DNA of 64,000 bases from the NCBI RefSeq assembly GCF_003403015.1, contig NZ_QURL01000001.1, forward strand, positions 310,001-374,000, read 5' to 3'. A model generated the notes under the pieces. The model ran no database searches. It worked only from the letters and a program-made list of their open reading frames with translations, and was not told the DNA's origin. This document shows, in pieces, positions 18,001-27,135 of the stretch (its first letter is position 1; each line of letters begins with the position of its first letter). The position numbers were made by a program, and so were the translations under genes. The DNA is from Fulvimarina endophytica (GTDB taxonomy: Bacteria > Pseudomonadota > Alphaproteobacteria > Rhizobiales > Rhizobiaceae).

Positions 18001-18475
18001 GGGAGCGACCGACACGCTGATCGACATCGACGGCCTGTGGTTCGGCGGCGAAGCCAAATGGTATGCGGTCGGCGATCTGGCCACCGCAGCACCGGGAGGC
18101 GGCGTTGCCGATCCGGCCCCCGTCGTCATCCGCGCTTCCGAGGCCGGCGGTTACCTCGTCGGAACCGATGGCGACGACCACTTCATCAGCGCCGGCGGCA
18201 ATAACAGCTTCTACGGCGGCACGGGCGACGATCGCTACGAGGGCGGTGCCGCCTACGATCAGGTCGATTACGATGGGCGCATCGCGGACTACGACTTCCA
18301 GCGGAGCGAAGACGGCCGCGTGATCGTGACCAGTGAAACCTACGGGACCGATACGCTCGTCGACATCGACGGACTCTGGTTCCGCGGCGAGGCCGCGTGG
18401 TACGCGATCGACGACGCGGTGTCGCAGGATCTGACGTCCCCGGCGCCGGACGTCATGCCGGACCACGTGCACTGA
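15056..18475 (+). CDS. copper-radical oxidase (galactose/glyoxal oxidase type) with RTX-like repeats
   Basis: This is a protein of about 1139 residues. Numbering from ATG 15056 (GGATGGGG upstream; ATG 15032 is possible), the first 520 residues form a kelch-type propeller plus a C-terminal DUF1929-like domain. Residues equivalent to the galactose oxidase copper site are all present: Cys79 (TDIFCSAAL), Tyr135 (TPRWYPSQV), Tyr343-His344 (ARLYHSSSV) and His430 (AATHSFNME). An extracellular copper-radical oxidase producing hydrogen peroxide is therefore likely. Then comes a galactose-binding-like module, followed by four repeats with GGAGNDTFRGGAGDDR calcium motifs. There is no N-terminal signal peptide, so type I secretion is inferred. 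No ABC/membrane-fusion pair is nearby. Substrate is unknown. Confidence 0.85.
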   Translation: MVQSANARNGAVSGSWSPLMDWPIMAIHSIVMQDGRVLTFGTDIEGAQGATMYHAIYDPLTGEHQLLDHHTHTPTDIFCSAALIIPGSDRILMAGGDARPLGYTNGPVNDSNIFYGGMGHMMSDPSGDMSTPRWYPSQVSLNDGRILVIGGTGSTDGVPEIYTPGMGWHRLEGAADADMIQRSGGDVYGSDVVTTYYPRIFTHTDGSVFYFANGLGPNGTHDLVRLDPGGAGSVTIIGQLPFVPDWEAPTVMYQPDKVLVHDYANGLWTIDMTGAAPVITRVAELESSRSWSNMTVMADGRILINGGSSTGFTEQGAVLTALVWDPETNQLTEVGDEAHARLYHSSSVLLVDGTILSSGGGASTLSEHDYLDAQIYRPDYLFNADGSVAERPILSAATDRVSHDGQFEISVGDPSSISKITFVKSGAATHSFNMETRVLTLDYTVRPDGKIVVEMPGVGAGATPGSWMLFVWDKNGTPSIAEMIAVDPIYANGEALDANSLLLNGALETAIDPVQSGYTDFLFGWTIEGDTVTVLGRDQVPYDLPGEGAVALDANDGTLNQRIDTRAGQIYRLELDLGTLSAGSRTAFEVLWNGDVVARVAAPATGSERLAVTMTGTGNADKLTLRSRGEAVVVDAVTLVATDTAIAAKPFAAIPSVDLLPNFDKVIQADGSGRPSFGTRLDDRHVGTAGDDVFASSRGNDRYEGGAGGYDQVDFSGSPADYTFTRNADGSVTVKSMIEGTDRLVDIDGIWFQGSQTWSWLADLAGPVPTQPVTVDPTPVDPVPGVNVIRASAAGGYIEGTAGSDHFIGGAGNDTFRGGAGDDRMEGGEGYNQSDYDGNASDYVVLRAADDSVTVRDKATGATDTLIDIDGLWFGGEAKWYAVGDLALPAPTQPVPVDPTPVDPVPGVNVIRASAAGGYIEGTAGNDHFIGGAGNDTFRGGAGDDRMEGGEGYNQSDYDGNASDYVVLRAADDSVTVRDKATGATDTLIDIDGLWFGGEAKWYAVGDLATAAPGGGVADPAPVVIRASEAGGYLVGTDGDDHFISAGGNNSFYGGTGDDRYEGGAAYDQVDYDGRIADYDFQRSEDGRVIVTSETYGTDTLVDIDGLWFRGEAAWYAIDDAVSQDLTSPAPDVMPDHVH
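17405..18100 (+). repeat. 366-bp tandem duplication inside the oxidase gene
   Basis: Two almost identical copies of a 366-bp (122-codon) unit start at 17405 and 17771. Differences are mostly silent (for example ATT/ATC, AGC/AAC). Each copy encodes one proline-rich linker, one RTX-like block and the WFGGEAKWYAVGDL segment. The near identity at DNA level indicates a recent duplication or gene conversion. The flanking first (17110) and fourth (18130) units are related but more divergent. Confidence 0.85.
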
Positions 18476-18697
18476 AGCATCGATCGAGGATGCGAATGCC
18501 GTGCGGTGCCGATCCGTCTCGAGGGCACGGTCCGCGATCTTCGGACCCGGTCTCGACATAAGGCCCGAGATCGCCGATCCGTAGGCGATGGCCAGGCGGA
18601 CGGCCGTGTCGTTTGCGGCATGCGATACGGTGATTAAGGTAGTGCGGCGCCTCGGCACCGCTTGACGGGAGAGGCGATCCGCAGAACTGTGACCTGC

Positions 18698-19189
18698 ATG
18701 ACCGATCACGCCAGGACGCCTTCGCCCGATATCGAGATCCGCCTTCTCCGTCTCGGCGAAGCCGGGGAACTCGCGCCTCTCCTTGCAGCCTACAATCGCT
18801 CGCTGTTCCGCGACGATATCGGCGCGCCCGACACGGCTTATGCCGAGCAATTGCTTCAGGACCGCACCGCCGAGGTTCTAGGCGCGCGCCTCGACGGCGA
18901 GCTCGTCGGCTTCATCGTCTTCTACGATATTCCCGATCTCTGGACCGGAATGCGATCCGGTCTCGCCGACCATATCTACGTCGCGCAGGAGCATCGCCGG
19001 AAGGGTATCGCCAAGGCGATGATCGACCTTCTGGGCGAGGAAGCCGATCCGAGGGGGTGGTCGAAACTGGTGCTGCACGCGCCGCGCAACCCGGATGCCG
19101 GTCGCCAGCTCTATGAGCGCGTGGCGGCTCCCGCCGACTGGAAGAGCTTCGTCGTCCGCTTCTCGGACCGCAGCCTTCCGCCGCACTGA
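18698..19189 (+). CDS. GNAT-family N-acetyltransferase
   Basis: This is a 163-residue cytosolic acetyltransferase. The acetyl-CoA loop is seen as QEHRRKGIAKAMIDLL, with the preceding beta strand ADHIYVA and the C-terminal ARNPDAGRQLYERV. The ATG at 18698 was taken; an upstream TTG is in frame but has no better ribosome site. Substrate is unknown. It stands alone between the oxidase gene and the sdh operon. Confidence 0.82.
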   Translation: MTDHARTPSPDIEIRLLRLGEAGELAPLLAAYNRSLFRDDIGAPDTAYAEQLLQDRTAEVLGARLDGELVGFIVFYDIPDLWTGMRSGLADHIYVAQEHRRKGIAKAMIDLLGEEADPRGWSKLVLHAPRNPDAGRQLYERVAAPADWKSFVVRFSDRSLPPH

Positions 19190-19331
19190 TTCGGTCGACG
19201 GGCCGGAGCCTCCCGATCGGTGTGGACGGCCGGCTGCGACTTCTTCGACGTGAAACGATTGAAACCGGATAATCCTTCTGCGCGCCTCGCGCACGGCCTG
19301 GAAAACTTGCTTTCCGGCTCGCCTTGCTTCT

Positions 19332-19348
19332 TCTAGAAGCGATCTAGA
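19332..19348. promoter_or_regulatory. candidate iron-responsive (Irr-like) dyad upstream of sdhC
   Basis: TCTAGA-N5-TCTAGA is a symmetric dyad 81 bp before the sdhC start. It resembles the rhizobial Irr box (TTTAGAA-N3-TTCTAAA) with about three mismatches. CTAG is rare in such genomes, so two copies this close are unlikely to be chance. The regulator assignment is a guess. Confidence 0.3.
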
Positions 19349-19428
19349 CAACCGCGAGGGCTTTGCGCGAATGGTGCCGTGCACCATAACCCTGAAGCCG
19401 CGTATCCACGAAGACGGAAAGGACACCG

Positions 19429-19821
19429 ATGTCCGATTTGAAGTCCAGGCGTCCCCTGTCGCCGCATCTGTCGATCTATCGATTCCGCCCGACCATGGCG
19501 ATGTCGATCCTCCATCGCATCACCGGCGGCGCTCTCTATTTCGGGACGATCCTCGTGGTCTGGTGGCTCGCAGCCGCAGCGAGCGGACCCGAGGCCTATG
19601 AATCGGCGACGTCGTTCTTCGGAAACTTCCTGATTCAGATCGTGCTCATCGGCTATACCTGGGCGCTCATCCATCACGCCCTCGGCGGCATTCGTCACTT
19701 CATCTGGGACACCGGCCACGGGCTCTCGAAGGAGACGTCGACGAAGTTCGCTCAGGCGACCATCGCCGGCTCCCTCGCCATCACCGTGCTCCTGTGGCTC
19801 GGCATCTGGATCTTCGCGTAA
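19429..19821 (+). CDS. sdhC: succinate dehydrogenase cytochrome b556 subunit
   Basis: This is a 130-residue membrane anchor of complex II. It shows the family segment [20 protein letters not shown], then [10 protein letters not shown] (serine/arginine near the quinone site), three membrane helices and the haem-ligand region [19 protein letters not shown] precedes the ATG. It starts the sdhC-sdhD-sdhA run; spacing to sdhD is 14 bp, so co-transcription is clear. Confidence 0.96.
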   Translation: MSDLKSRRPLSPHLSIYRFRPTMAMSILHRITGGALYFGTILVVWWLAAAASGPEAYESATSFFGNFLIQIVLIGYTWALIHHALGGIRHFIWDTGHGLSKETSTKFAQATIAGSLAITVLLWLGIWIFA

Positions 19822-19835
19822 AGGACAACGGCCCC

Positions 19836-20216
19836 ATGAGAGATATGCGCACACCGCTGAGCCGCGTTCGCGGCAAGGGTTCCGCCCATGGTGGAACCGA
19901 ACATTTCTGGCAGCAGCGACTGACGGCGATTTCGAACCTCGTGCTCATCACGATCTTCCTCTTCGTCGTGATCTCGCTGTCCACCGGCGACTATGCGTCG
20001 GTCCGCGCCGCCTTCGCCAATCCGGTCATCGGCGTCGGCGCCGCCCTCGTCATCGTCTCGGCCTGCGTCCATATGCGGCTTGGCATGCAGACGATCATCG
20101 AAGATTACATGCACGGGCCTGCCAAATGGCCCCTGACGATCGGCAACGTGTTCTTCGCCTGCCTGATCGCGGGCGTCGGGCTCTATGCGATCGTCAAAAT
20201 GAGCTTTGGAGGCTGA
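19836..20216 (+). CDS. sdhD: succinate dehydrogenase hydrophobic anchor subunit
   Basis: This is a 126-residue, three-helix membrane anchor of complex II. The start at 19836 follows AAGGACAACG. It opens with [20 protein letters not shown], typical of alphaproteobacterial SdhD, and carries the haem/quinone-side segment [13 protein letters not shown]. sdhA follows after only 5 bp. Confidence 0.95.
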   Translation: MRDMRTPLSRVRGKGSAHGGTEHFWQQRLTAISNLVLITIFLFVVISLSTGDYASVRAAFANPVIGVGAALVIVSACVHMRLGMQTIIEDYMHGPAKWPLTIGNVFFACLIAGVGLYAIVKMSFGG

Positions 20217-20221
20217 CTTTC

Positions 20222-22072
20222 ATGGCGACAAACGGAACGAACGGGCAGCCCCATCGCGAGGCGCCGAAGCAGAACGGCAAGGCTTACGAATATGTCGATC
20301 ACGAATTCGACGTGGTCGTCGTCGGCGCCGGTGGTTCGGGGCTGAGGGCAACCCTCGGCATGGCCGAGCAGGGACTGCGCACGGCCTGCATCACCAAGGT
20401 TTTCCCGACGCGCTCGCATACGGTTGCGGCGCAGGGCGGCATCGCCGCGTCGCTGAAGAACATGACGCCGGATAGCTGGCAGTGGCACCTCTACGATACG
20501 CTCAAGGGTTCCGACTGGCTCGGCGACGTGGACGCCATGCAGTATCTCGCCATGGAAGCGCCCAAGGCCGTCTATGAGCTGGAGCATTACGGCGTTCCGT
20601 TCTCGCGCACCGAAGACGGGCTGATCTATCAGCGCCCCTTCGGCGGTCACATGCAGAACTTCGGCGAAGGCCCTCCGGTGCAGCGCACCTGCGCCGCCGC
20701 CGACCGGACGGGCCACGCCATTCTCCACACCCTCTACGGCCAGTCGCTGAAGAACCACGCCCAGTTCTTCATCGAGTATTTCGCCATCGATCTCATCATG
20801 TCCGACGACGGCCGTTGCACCGGCGTGGTGGCGTGGGATCTCGATGACGGCAAGATCCATCGCTTCTCCGCGAAGATGGTGGTTCTGGCGACGGGCGGCT
20901 ACGGCCGCGCCTACTTCTCCGCGACTTCGGCGCATACCTGCACCGGCGACGGCGGCGGAATGGTCGCGCGGGCCGGTCTGCCGCTCCAGGACATGGAATT
21001 CGTCCAGTTCCACCCGACCGGCATCTACGGTGCCGGCTGCCTCATCACCGAGGGCGTCCGGGGCGAGGGCGGCTATCTCGTCAATTCGGAAGGCGAGCGC
21101 TTCATGGAGCGCTATGCGCCCTCGGCAAAGGATCTGGCCTCGCGCGACGTGGTCTCGCGTTGCATGACCATGGAGATCCGCGAGGGCAGAGGCGTGGGCA
21201 AGGAGAAGGATCACATCTATCTCCACCTCGACCATCTCGATCCGAAGATCCTGCACGAGCGCCTGCCGGGCATCTCGGAGAGTGCCAAGATCTTCGCGGG
21301 CGTGGACGTCACGCGCGAGCCGATCCCGGTGCTGCCGACGGTCCATTACAATATGGGCGGGATCCCGACGAATTATCACGGCGAGGTGCTGAACCCGACC
21401 GCCGACAATCCCGACGCCATCGTGCCGGGTCTGATGGCCGTCGGCGAGGCGGGCTGTGCCTCGGTGCACGGCGCCAACCGGCTGGGCTCGAACTCGCTTA
21501 TCGATCTCGTGGTGTTCGGCCGTGCGGCAGCCATCCGCGCCGGCTCGGTCATCGATCGCGATGCCGCAAATCCCGGCGTGAACTACGCGGCCTGCGACAA
21601 GATTATGGCGCGCTTCGACAAGGTGCGCCACGCCAACGGCTCCAATCCGACGGCGGCGGTGCGCGAGCGCATGCAGAAGGCGATGCAGGAGGATGCGGCC
21701 GTCTTCCGCACCCAGGAAACCCTCGCCCAGGGCTGCGAGCGCGTCTCGGCGATCTGGGACGAACTGTCCGATCTGAAGGTGAACGATCGCTCGATGATCT
21801 GGAACTCCGATCTCGTGGAGACGCTCGAGCTCGAAAACCTCATGGCGAACGCGATCACGACCGTCTATTCGGCCGAGGCTCGCAAGGAAAGCCGTGGTGC
21901 CCATGCCCGCGAGGACTTCACCGAGCGCCTGGATGCTGATTGGCGTGTCCACTCGCTGGCGACGGTCGACGAAGCCGGCAAGGTCACGCTGACCTATCGC
22001 CCGGTCCACACCGAGTTCATCGCCGAGGGCATGCCCGAGGAGAAGATGGCGCCCAAGAAGCGCGTCTACTGA
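20222..22072 (+). CDS. sdhA: succinate dehydrogenase flavoprotein subunit
   Basis: This 616-residue catalytic subunit oxidises succinate to fumarate with covalent FAD. Visible marks are the dinucleotide fold [16 protein letters not shown], the FAD-linking histidine in [39 protein letters not shown] and [11 protein letters not shown]. Start ATG 20222 sits 5 bp after sdhD, preceded by GGAGGCTGACTTTC. A strong terminator follows within 60 bp, and no sdhB iron-sulphur subunit gene lies downstream in the window, so that subunit must be encoded elsewhere. Confidence 0.97.
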   Translation: MATNGTNGQPHREAPKQNGKAYEYVDHEFDVVVVGAGGSGLRATLGMAEQGLRTACITKVFPTRSHTVAAQGGIAASLKNMTPDSWQWHLYDTLKGSDWLGDVDAMQYLAMEAPKAVYELEHYGVPFSRTEDGLIYQRPFGGHMQNFGEGPPVQRTCAAADRTGHAILHTLYGQSLKNHAQFFIEYFAIDLIMSDDGRCTGVVAWDLDDGKIHRFSAKMVVLATGGYGRAYFSATSAHTCTGDGGGMVARAGLPLQDMEFVQFHPTGIYGAGCLITEGVRGEGGYLVNSEGERFMERYAPSAKDLASRDVVSRCMTMEIREGRGVGKEKDHIYLHLDHLDPKILHERLPGISESAKIFAGVDVTREPIPVLPTVHYNMGGIPTNYHGEVLNPTADNPDAIVPGLMAVGEAGCASVHGANRLGSNSLIDLVVFGRAAAIRAGSVIDRDAANPGVNYAACDKIMARFDKVRHANGSNPTAAVRERMQKAMQEDAAVFRTQETLAQGCERVSAIWDELSDLKVNDRSMIWNSDLVETLELENLMANAITTVYSAEARKESRGAHAREDFTERLDADWRVHSLATVDEAGKVTLTYRPVHTEFIAEGMPEEKMAPKKRVY

Positions 22073-22130
22073 TCGCGCCGATCGACTGGATGCGCAGCTG
22101 CGTTCCGCTGCATCGAAACGACTGACTGCA

Positions 22131-22158
22131 AAGCCCGCCCTGTTTCGGCGGGCTTTTT
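22131..22158 (+). terminator. rho-independent terminator after sdhA
   Basis: Arms AAGCCCGCC and GGCGGGCTT enclose CTGTTTC and are followed by TTT, giving a five-T run in total. It closes the sdhCDA operon. Confidence 0.88.
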
Positions 22159-22336
22159 CGTTATGGCGTCCGATGCGGTGTCCGGGGTGAAATTCGCCGG
22201 GGGAGAAATCCGACCTGCGACTTATGAGCCAGTGCGGAACCGGTACCGGGCGGTGTAGATTTCGCAGATGGTGGCACGGTAAACGCCGGTGGTCGAGCGC
22301 CCGTTCGCTCGGCCGTCAATGTTCTTGGGAGACGAC

Positions 22337-22954
22337 ATGCACGATCGAAAAGCACCAAAACGCACTGCTCTGGCTCTGGGCATGGCGCTTGGTCTCGCCT
22401 TTTCAGGCACCGCATACGCGCAGCAGGACGGGACTTCGGGCGGAACGACCAACGAGCCTGCCGCGTCGAGCAGCGAGGCGGGTGCGGCCGCGAGCAGCGC
22501 CACGGGTTCGTCCTCTTCCACGCCGGACGGGCAGCCGAGCAATCAGGTTGGTGAGAAGTTCGAACTGCCGCGCTATTCGGAGGAGAATCAGACCGAACTG
22601 ATCTCGGGCCTCTGCGCCATCCAGCTGAAGAACATGAGCAGGGAGGCCTGTTCCTGCCTCGCCGATGCCTCGCTCGAGGCACTTTCCGATCCCCAGCGCG
22701 ATTATCTCATCGCATCGGTGGTCGCGCCTCCGGTCGCGGACCGGATGCTTTCCGACGGACGTGTCGGCGACCCCGATCAGGCGAAGATCTTCGGGTTCCT
22801 GCAGACCTATTCGGAATCCTGCCGAACCGCAGCGGCCGGATCTTCGGGAAGCGCGCCATCGCCCGAGCCGCAGACGGACAACCTGCCGGAAACGCCGGGC
22901 GTGCCGGCTCAGTCGGATGGGGCGTCCTCCAATTCGTCGAACCCCTCGAACTGA
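22337..22954 (+). CDS. exported protein of unknown function
   Basis: This is a 205-residue protein with GGGAGACGAC before the ATG. The signal peptide ends near GTAYAQ. A serine/glycine/alanine-rich low-complexity linker leads to a central domain with four cysteines (GLCAIQL, EACSCLAD, ESCRTAA) that could form two disulfides, then a proline/serine-rich tail. I do not recognise the family. The cysteine-bearing core between two disordered stretches suggests a small periplasmic binding or structural module. It is flanked by terminators and is probably monocistronic. Confidence 0.7.
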   Translation: MHDRKAPKRTALALGMALGLAFSGTAYAQQDGTSGGTTNEPAASSSEAGAAASSATGSSSSTPDGQPSNQVGEKFELPRYSEENQTELISGLCAIQLKNMSREACSCLADASLEALSDPQRDYLIASVVAPPVADRMLSDGRVGDPDQAKIFGFLQTYSESCRTAAAGSSGSAPSPEPQTDNLPETPGVPAQSDGASSNSSNPSN

Positions 22955-22980
22955 TCGAAGCGGACATCACTCGTCCAAAC

Positions 22981-23013
22981 GACAAAGGCCGGCCCCTCGG
23001 GCCGGCCTTTGTC
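22981..23013. terminator. bidirectional terminator
   Basis: Perfect 15-bp arms GACAAAGGCCGGCCC and GGGCCGGCCTTTGTC with a three-base loop lie between two convergent genes. A/T-rich arm ends serve as U-tracts in either direction. Confidence 0.85.
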
Positions 23014-23056
23014 GTCATAGTGAGCTGCGAAGTGAAGACGGTGCCTGCGCCTCGCC

Positions 23057-23575
23057 TCAACCGATCCCGTTGATCACGTCCTTCGTGTCCTGAATGGTCT
23101 GAAGATTGTGACGCATCACGGTCGGCTGTTCCGCCATGGTGAAGGTCATCGGGTCGCGTCCGAGCGCGCGGATCTCCTGCTCGATCGCCGCACGGGTCTG
23201 CTCGCAATTCGCATAGGCGAGATTGGCGGCGACGGCGTCGTCGAAGGAGTTCGGGGCGACTTTCATCGACTCGTCGTAATTGCAGAACGCATCGGCGCGG
23301 AGCGCCTGTTCGAAGGTCGACGAAATCGGCTGACCGAGTTCGGCTTCGATCGCCGACTTCCGGGCATTGTAGTTCTTCAGATAGATCTGAGACATCGCCA
23401 GCCTGCACTGGGCGTAGACCAGTTCGCCGGGCTTCAGGAGAAGGCTCTTGCAGTGAGCGTCTTCCTGATAGGCCGTGGGGCTGATGGCCTCGGCAATCGA
23501 TTCGTTGCCATCCGCCATGCAGCCCGCAAGGAGGCTTGCGGCAAGAACCGGGACCAAAGCTCCCAAAACACGCAT
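23057..23575 (-). CDS. putative lipoprotein
   Basis: This is a 172-residue protein. The signal sequence ends in a lipobox LLAGC with cysteine 19, so lipid anchoring is likely. GGAAGG lies nine bases before the ATG. The mature part is mostly helical with cysteines in pairs (DAHCKSL, AQCRLAM, AFCNYD, ANCEQT). I do not recognise the family. It is convergent with the preceding exported protein gene and shares its terminator. Confidence 0.72.
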   Translation of the reverse strand: MRVLGALVPVLAASLLAGCMADGNESIAEAISPTAYQEDAHCKSLLLKPGELVYAQCRLAMSQIYLKNYNARKSAIEAELGQPISSTFEQALRADAFCNYDESMKVAPNSFDDAVAANLAYANCEQTRAAIEQEIRALGRDPMTFTMAEQPTVMRHNLQTIQDTKDVINGIG

Positions 23576-23895
23576 CGGTGATAGCCTTCCAAACTGAGCT
23601 TTCGCGCACGCCCTGATGGTCTGCGACCGGGAACGCTCTCGAACATCGTTAATGGACCGAAAATCCTAAAATCCGGCAAAGCTAAGGCTGTTCGATGACA
23701 GAGCGGATCGCGGCCCCTTCAGTGTTGCAGCGATCCCGCACGAGATCTCGACCCGGAGATCCGTGATACGACCGGCCTGAAGAGGCGTTCACCGCTCGGG
23801 CAGGCCGTTTTCTCGCGCTCGACCGGGCAAAGGCGATCGGACCGAAGCGGAGCGGGTCTTCTCCGCCGAGTCCGCTCCGGTCCGTTCGATTCAAG
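23576..23895. other. intergenic region after fghA
   Basis: This 320-bp stretch holds the fghA terminator hairpin at one end and the lipoprotein promoter at the other. The rest is GC-rich with no coding frame I trust. Confidence 0.4.
23838..23884 (-). terminator. hairpin after fghA
   Basis: CGGACCGAAGCGGA and TCCGCTCCGGTCCG pair over 14 bases with a single mismatch that is a G-U pair in RNA. It lies 12 bp downstream of the fghA stop in the gene's direction. There is no strong U-tract. Confidence 0.55.
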
Positions 23896-24732
23896 CTACT
23901 TCAGACGCTCGGCGTGCCAGTTCAGGTGATCGTTCATGAAGGTCGAGATGAAGTAGTAGCTGTGATCATAGCCCGGCTGCATGCGGAGCGTCAGATCGAT
24001 CCCCGCGTCCTGGCAGGCCGTTTCCAGGAGCTGCGGCTTCAACTGCTCCGCAAGGAAATTGTCGGCCTCGCCCTGATCGACCAGCAGGGCGTCGACCCGT
24101 GCGCCGTCCTCGATCAGCGCCACCGCGTCATGCTTGCGCCACTCGGCCCTGTCGTCTCCCAGATAGCCGGGCAGAGCCTTGTGGCCCCATGGCACCTGGC
24201 TCGGCGCAACGATCGGAGCGAATGCCGAGACGGCCTTGAAGCGGTCCGGGAAGGTCAGGCCGATGGTCAAAGCACCATGCCCGCCCATGGAATGGCCCAT
24301 GATCGACTGGCGGTCCATATCGGCCGGGAAGTTCTCCGCGATCAGCGCGGGGAGCTCTTCGGTCACATAGCTCCACATGCGGTAGTGTTTGGCGAAAGGC
24401 TCCTGCGTCGCATCGACGTAGAAGCCGGCGCCCAGCCCGAAGTCGTAGGCCTTCTCCGCATCGTCGGCGACGTCCTCGCCACGCGGGCTGGTATCGGGCG
24501 CAACGAAGATCAGGCCGAGTTCGGCGCAGCGCCGACGAAACTCGCCCTTTTCCGTCACATTGGCATGGGTGCAGGTGAGGCCCGACAGATACCAGACGAC
24601 GGGAAGCTTCGCGCCTTCATCGTGGGGCGGCACGAAGACCGAGAAGGTCATGTCGGTGCCGGTCTGCCTGGACGCGTGCTTGTAGACGCCCTGCGTGCCG
24701 CCATGGGCCGTGTTCTTGGAAACGGTTTCCAT
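23896..24732 (-). CDS. fghA: S-formylglutathione hydrolase
   Basis: This 278-residue alpha/beta hydrolase splits S-formylglutathione to formate and glutathione, the last step of glutathione-dependent formaldehyde removal. The family segments are WYLSGLTCTHANVTEKGEF and the nucleophile elbow GHSMGGHGAL, with the C-terminal GYDHSYYFISTF supplying the catalytic histidine. The start at 24732 begins METVSKNT. The formaldehyde dehydrogenase gene lies upstream in the same direction, with an acetyltransferase gene between the two. Confidence 0.95.
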   Translation of the reverse strand: METVSKNTAHGGTQGVYKHASRQTGTDMTFSVFVPPHDEGAKLPVVWYLSGLTCTHANVTEKGEFRRRCAELGLIFVAPDTSPRGEDVADDAEKAYDFGLGAGFYVDATQEPFAKHYRMWSYVTEELPALIAENFPADMDRQSIMGHSMGGHGALTIGLTFPDRFKAVSAFAPIVAPSQVPWGHKALPGYLGDDRAEWRKHDAVALIEDGARVDALLVDQGEADNFLAEQLKPQLLETACQDAGIDLTLRMQPGYDHSYYFISTFMNDHLNWHAERLK

Positions 24733-24784
24733 CACTCTGGTCTCCCTGTCTGTCAATCGTGCCTGATCGCGCGAGCCGCAGACT

Positions 24785-25266
24785 TCAGTGCTCGCGCGAT
24801 GCGGTTCGTGTCATGTCGATGTGAGCAATGCCGTCTTCGTCATAGGGCGCCGATGCGGCCTCGAACCCGTGTGCGGCATAGAAACTGCGCAGATGAGACT
24901 GCGCCGACACGATCAGGTCCCGGCGCGTGAAACGCCGGGCCGCGTAACGCAGGGCTTCAGCCATCATCTCATGGCCCAAGCCGCGACCCCGATGGGCTTT
25001 TGCCGTCACGATGCGCCCGATCCGGATCGCCTCATGGGTTTCGACAACGCGCAGGCAGCCCGCGAGTTCGTCGCCGATCATCAGGCGCAGGTGGATCGCC
25101 TGCGGGTCCATCCCATCGATTTCCGCGAAGGCGCAGGTCTGTTCGACGACGAAGACGAGGCTGCGCAGGCGCAGGAGATCGTGGATCTCCCGCGCCGACA
25201 GCTCTTCGAACGTGCTCCACCGGAATTCCGCTTCCGGCTCCTCGTGCGGAGCGTCGAAATCCTCGC

Positions 25267-25270
<4 letters not shown>
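24785..25270 (-). CDS. ElaA-like GNAT acetyltransferase
   Basis: This is a 161-residue acetyltransferase. The start is a TTG overlapping the stop of the formaldehyde dehydrogenase (TTGA), which implies coupled translation. The ElaA pattern is clear: [20 protein letters not shown], then [20 protein letters not shown] for acetyl-CoA binding. ElaA's physiological substrate is not established as far as I know. Its place between adh and fghA (fghA starts 52 bp later) suggests a role linked to the glutathione/formaldehyde pathway, but that is inference. Confidence 0.85.
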
Positions 25271-26376
<1,106 letters not shown>

Positions 26377-26769
26377 CGATCTTCTGTCCTTTGGATGCGA
26401 ACTGGCCGCGGTGGTAACCGTTTGCACGCGTCTTGCAAATCCCCGGAAGGGCCGCGAGGGGCGATGATGCGCTTCGAACGACCCGGCGGGTGCCTTTGCG
26501 TCAGCGGACATGTTCGTGCCGAGGGCGAAGGATCGGAACCGGCATCCGGTCCGAAGCCGGTTCGGGTTCTCGGCACCTGTCCGATCCGAGGGATCGCGCG
26601 CTGACAGGGCTCCTCTGTCGATACGGCCCTAGCCGTGTCATTCGGGCCACACATGCGGGTGCTCGCGAGGAGACCGAGGGTCTAGAAACTTCGTCGTTCA
26701 CGTCCGGCGCGCGAGTGGTAGAGTGAGATGCCGGTGCGATCGCCGGTCATTCGGATGGGAGATCGATCC
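26377..26769. other. intergenic region between divergent genes
   Basis: This 393-bp gap carries the promoters of the formaldehyde operon and the small gene at 26770. It has an 8-bp dyad GAACCGGC/GCCGGTTC at 26536-26563 and a TCTAGAA word near 26682. No coding frame stands out. Confidence 0.4.
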
Positions 26770-26973
26770 ATGAAGTTCGGAATGCGCAAGCCGTCGATCC
26801 GCAAGAGTATCGCCGCGCGCACCTCGCCCGCCCGGTATGTTCGCCACAATCTCGGTGTGAAGGCACCCCGCGGATGGGGGTGGCTGACGGATCCGAAACG
26901 CGCGCTCTATAACCGGATCTACAATCGGACCACGTTCAGTTTCTGGTCTCTTCTGCGAAAGCTCATCAAGTAG
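26770..26973 (+). CDS. small basic conserved protein (67 aa)
   Basis: This is a 67-residue protein with GGGAGATCGATCC before its ATG. It is strongly basic, with no signal peptide or membrane helix. It contains KPSIRKSIAARTS and, later, GWGWLTDPKRALYNRIYN followed by RTTFSFW. I recall the same arrangement (KSI-ART, then GWxxDPKxAxYNxxYxxTTF) in small uncharacterised proteins of other bacteria, mainly Gram-positives; this is from memory and unverified. No function is known to me. Nucleic-acid contact would fit the charge. It stands alone between the formaldehyde operon and the outer-membrane protein genes. Confidence 0.72.
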   Translation: MKFGMRKPSIRKSIAARTSPARYVRHNLGVKAPRGWGWLTDPKRALYNRIYNRTTFSFWSLLRKLIK

Positions 26974-27042
26974 AGGACCGAAATCCGGCATCGATCCCGG
27001 GCGCGGGCACGAATGCGCTCGCGTCGTGCGGGCATCCGGCAT

Positions 27043-27058
27043 GTAACCGTGTGTTAAC
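27043..27058. promoter_or_regulatory. candidate CtrA site before first Omp25-like gene
   Basis: GTAA-N7-TTAAC matches the CtrA full-site pattern TTAA-N7-TTAAC at eight of nine defined bases. It is about 80 bp upstream of the start codon. A related site precedes the paralogue. Confidence 0.45.
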
Positions 27059-27135
27059 CTCGTCGATTTACTGTCCCTGTTAAGGCTAACGGATGCACTC
27101 AGCCCGCCGTGGCCGTTGACGCGGGGATAATCGCA

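Noticed and set aside
17110..18420. Direct repeats considered as a CRISPR-like or mobile repeat array
   Set aside because: The repeats are in-frame protein repeats inside one coding sequence, with 366-bp units and no spacers.
20183..22009. Long frame antisense to sdhA
   Set aside because: sdhA is certain on the other strand; this has no recognisable domain and no ribosome site.
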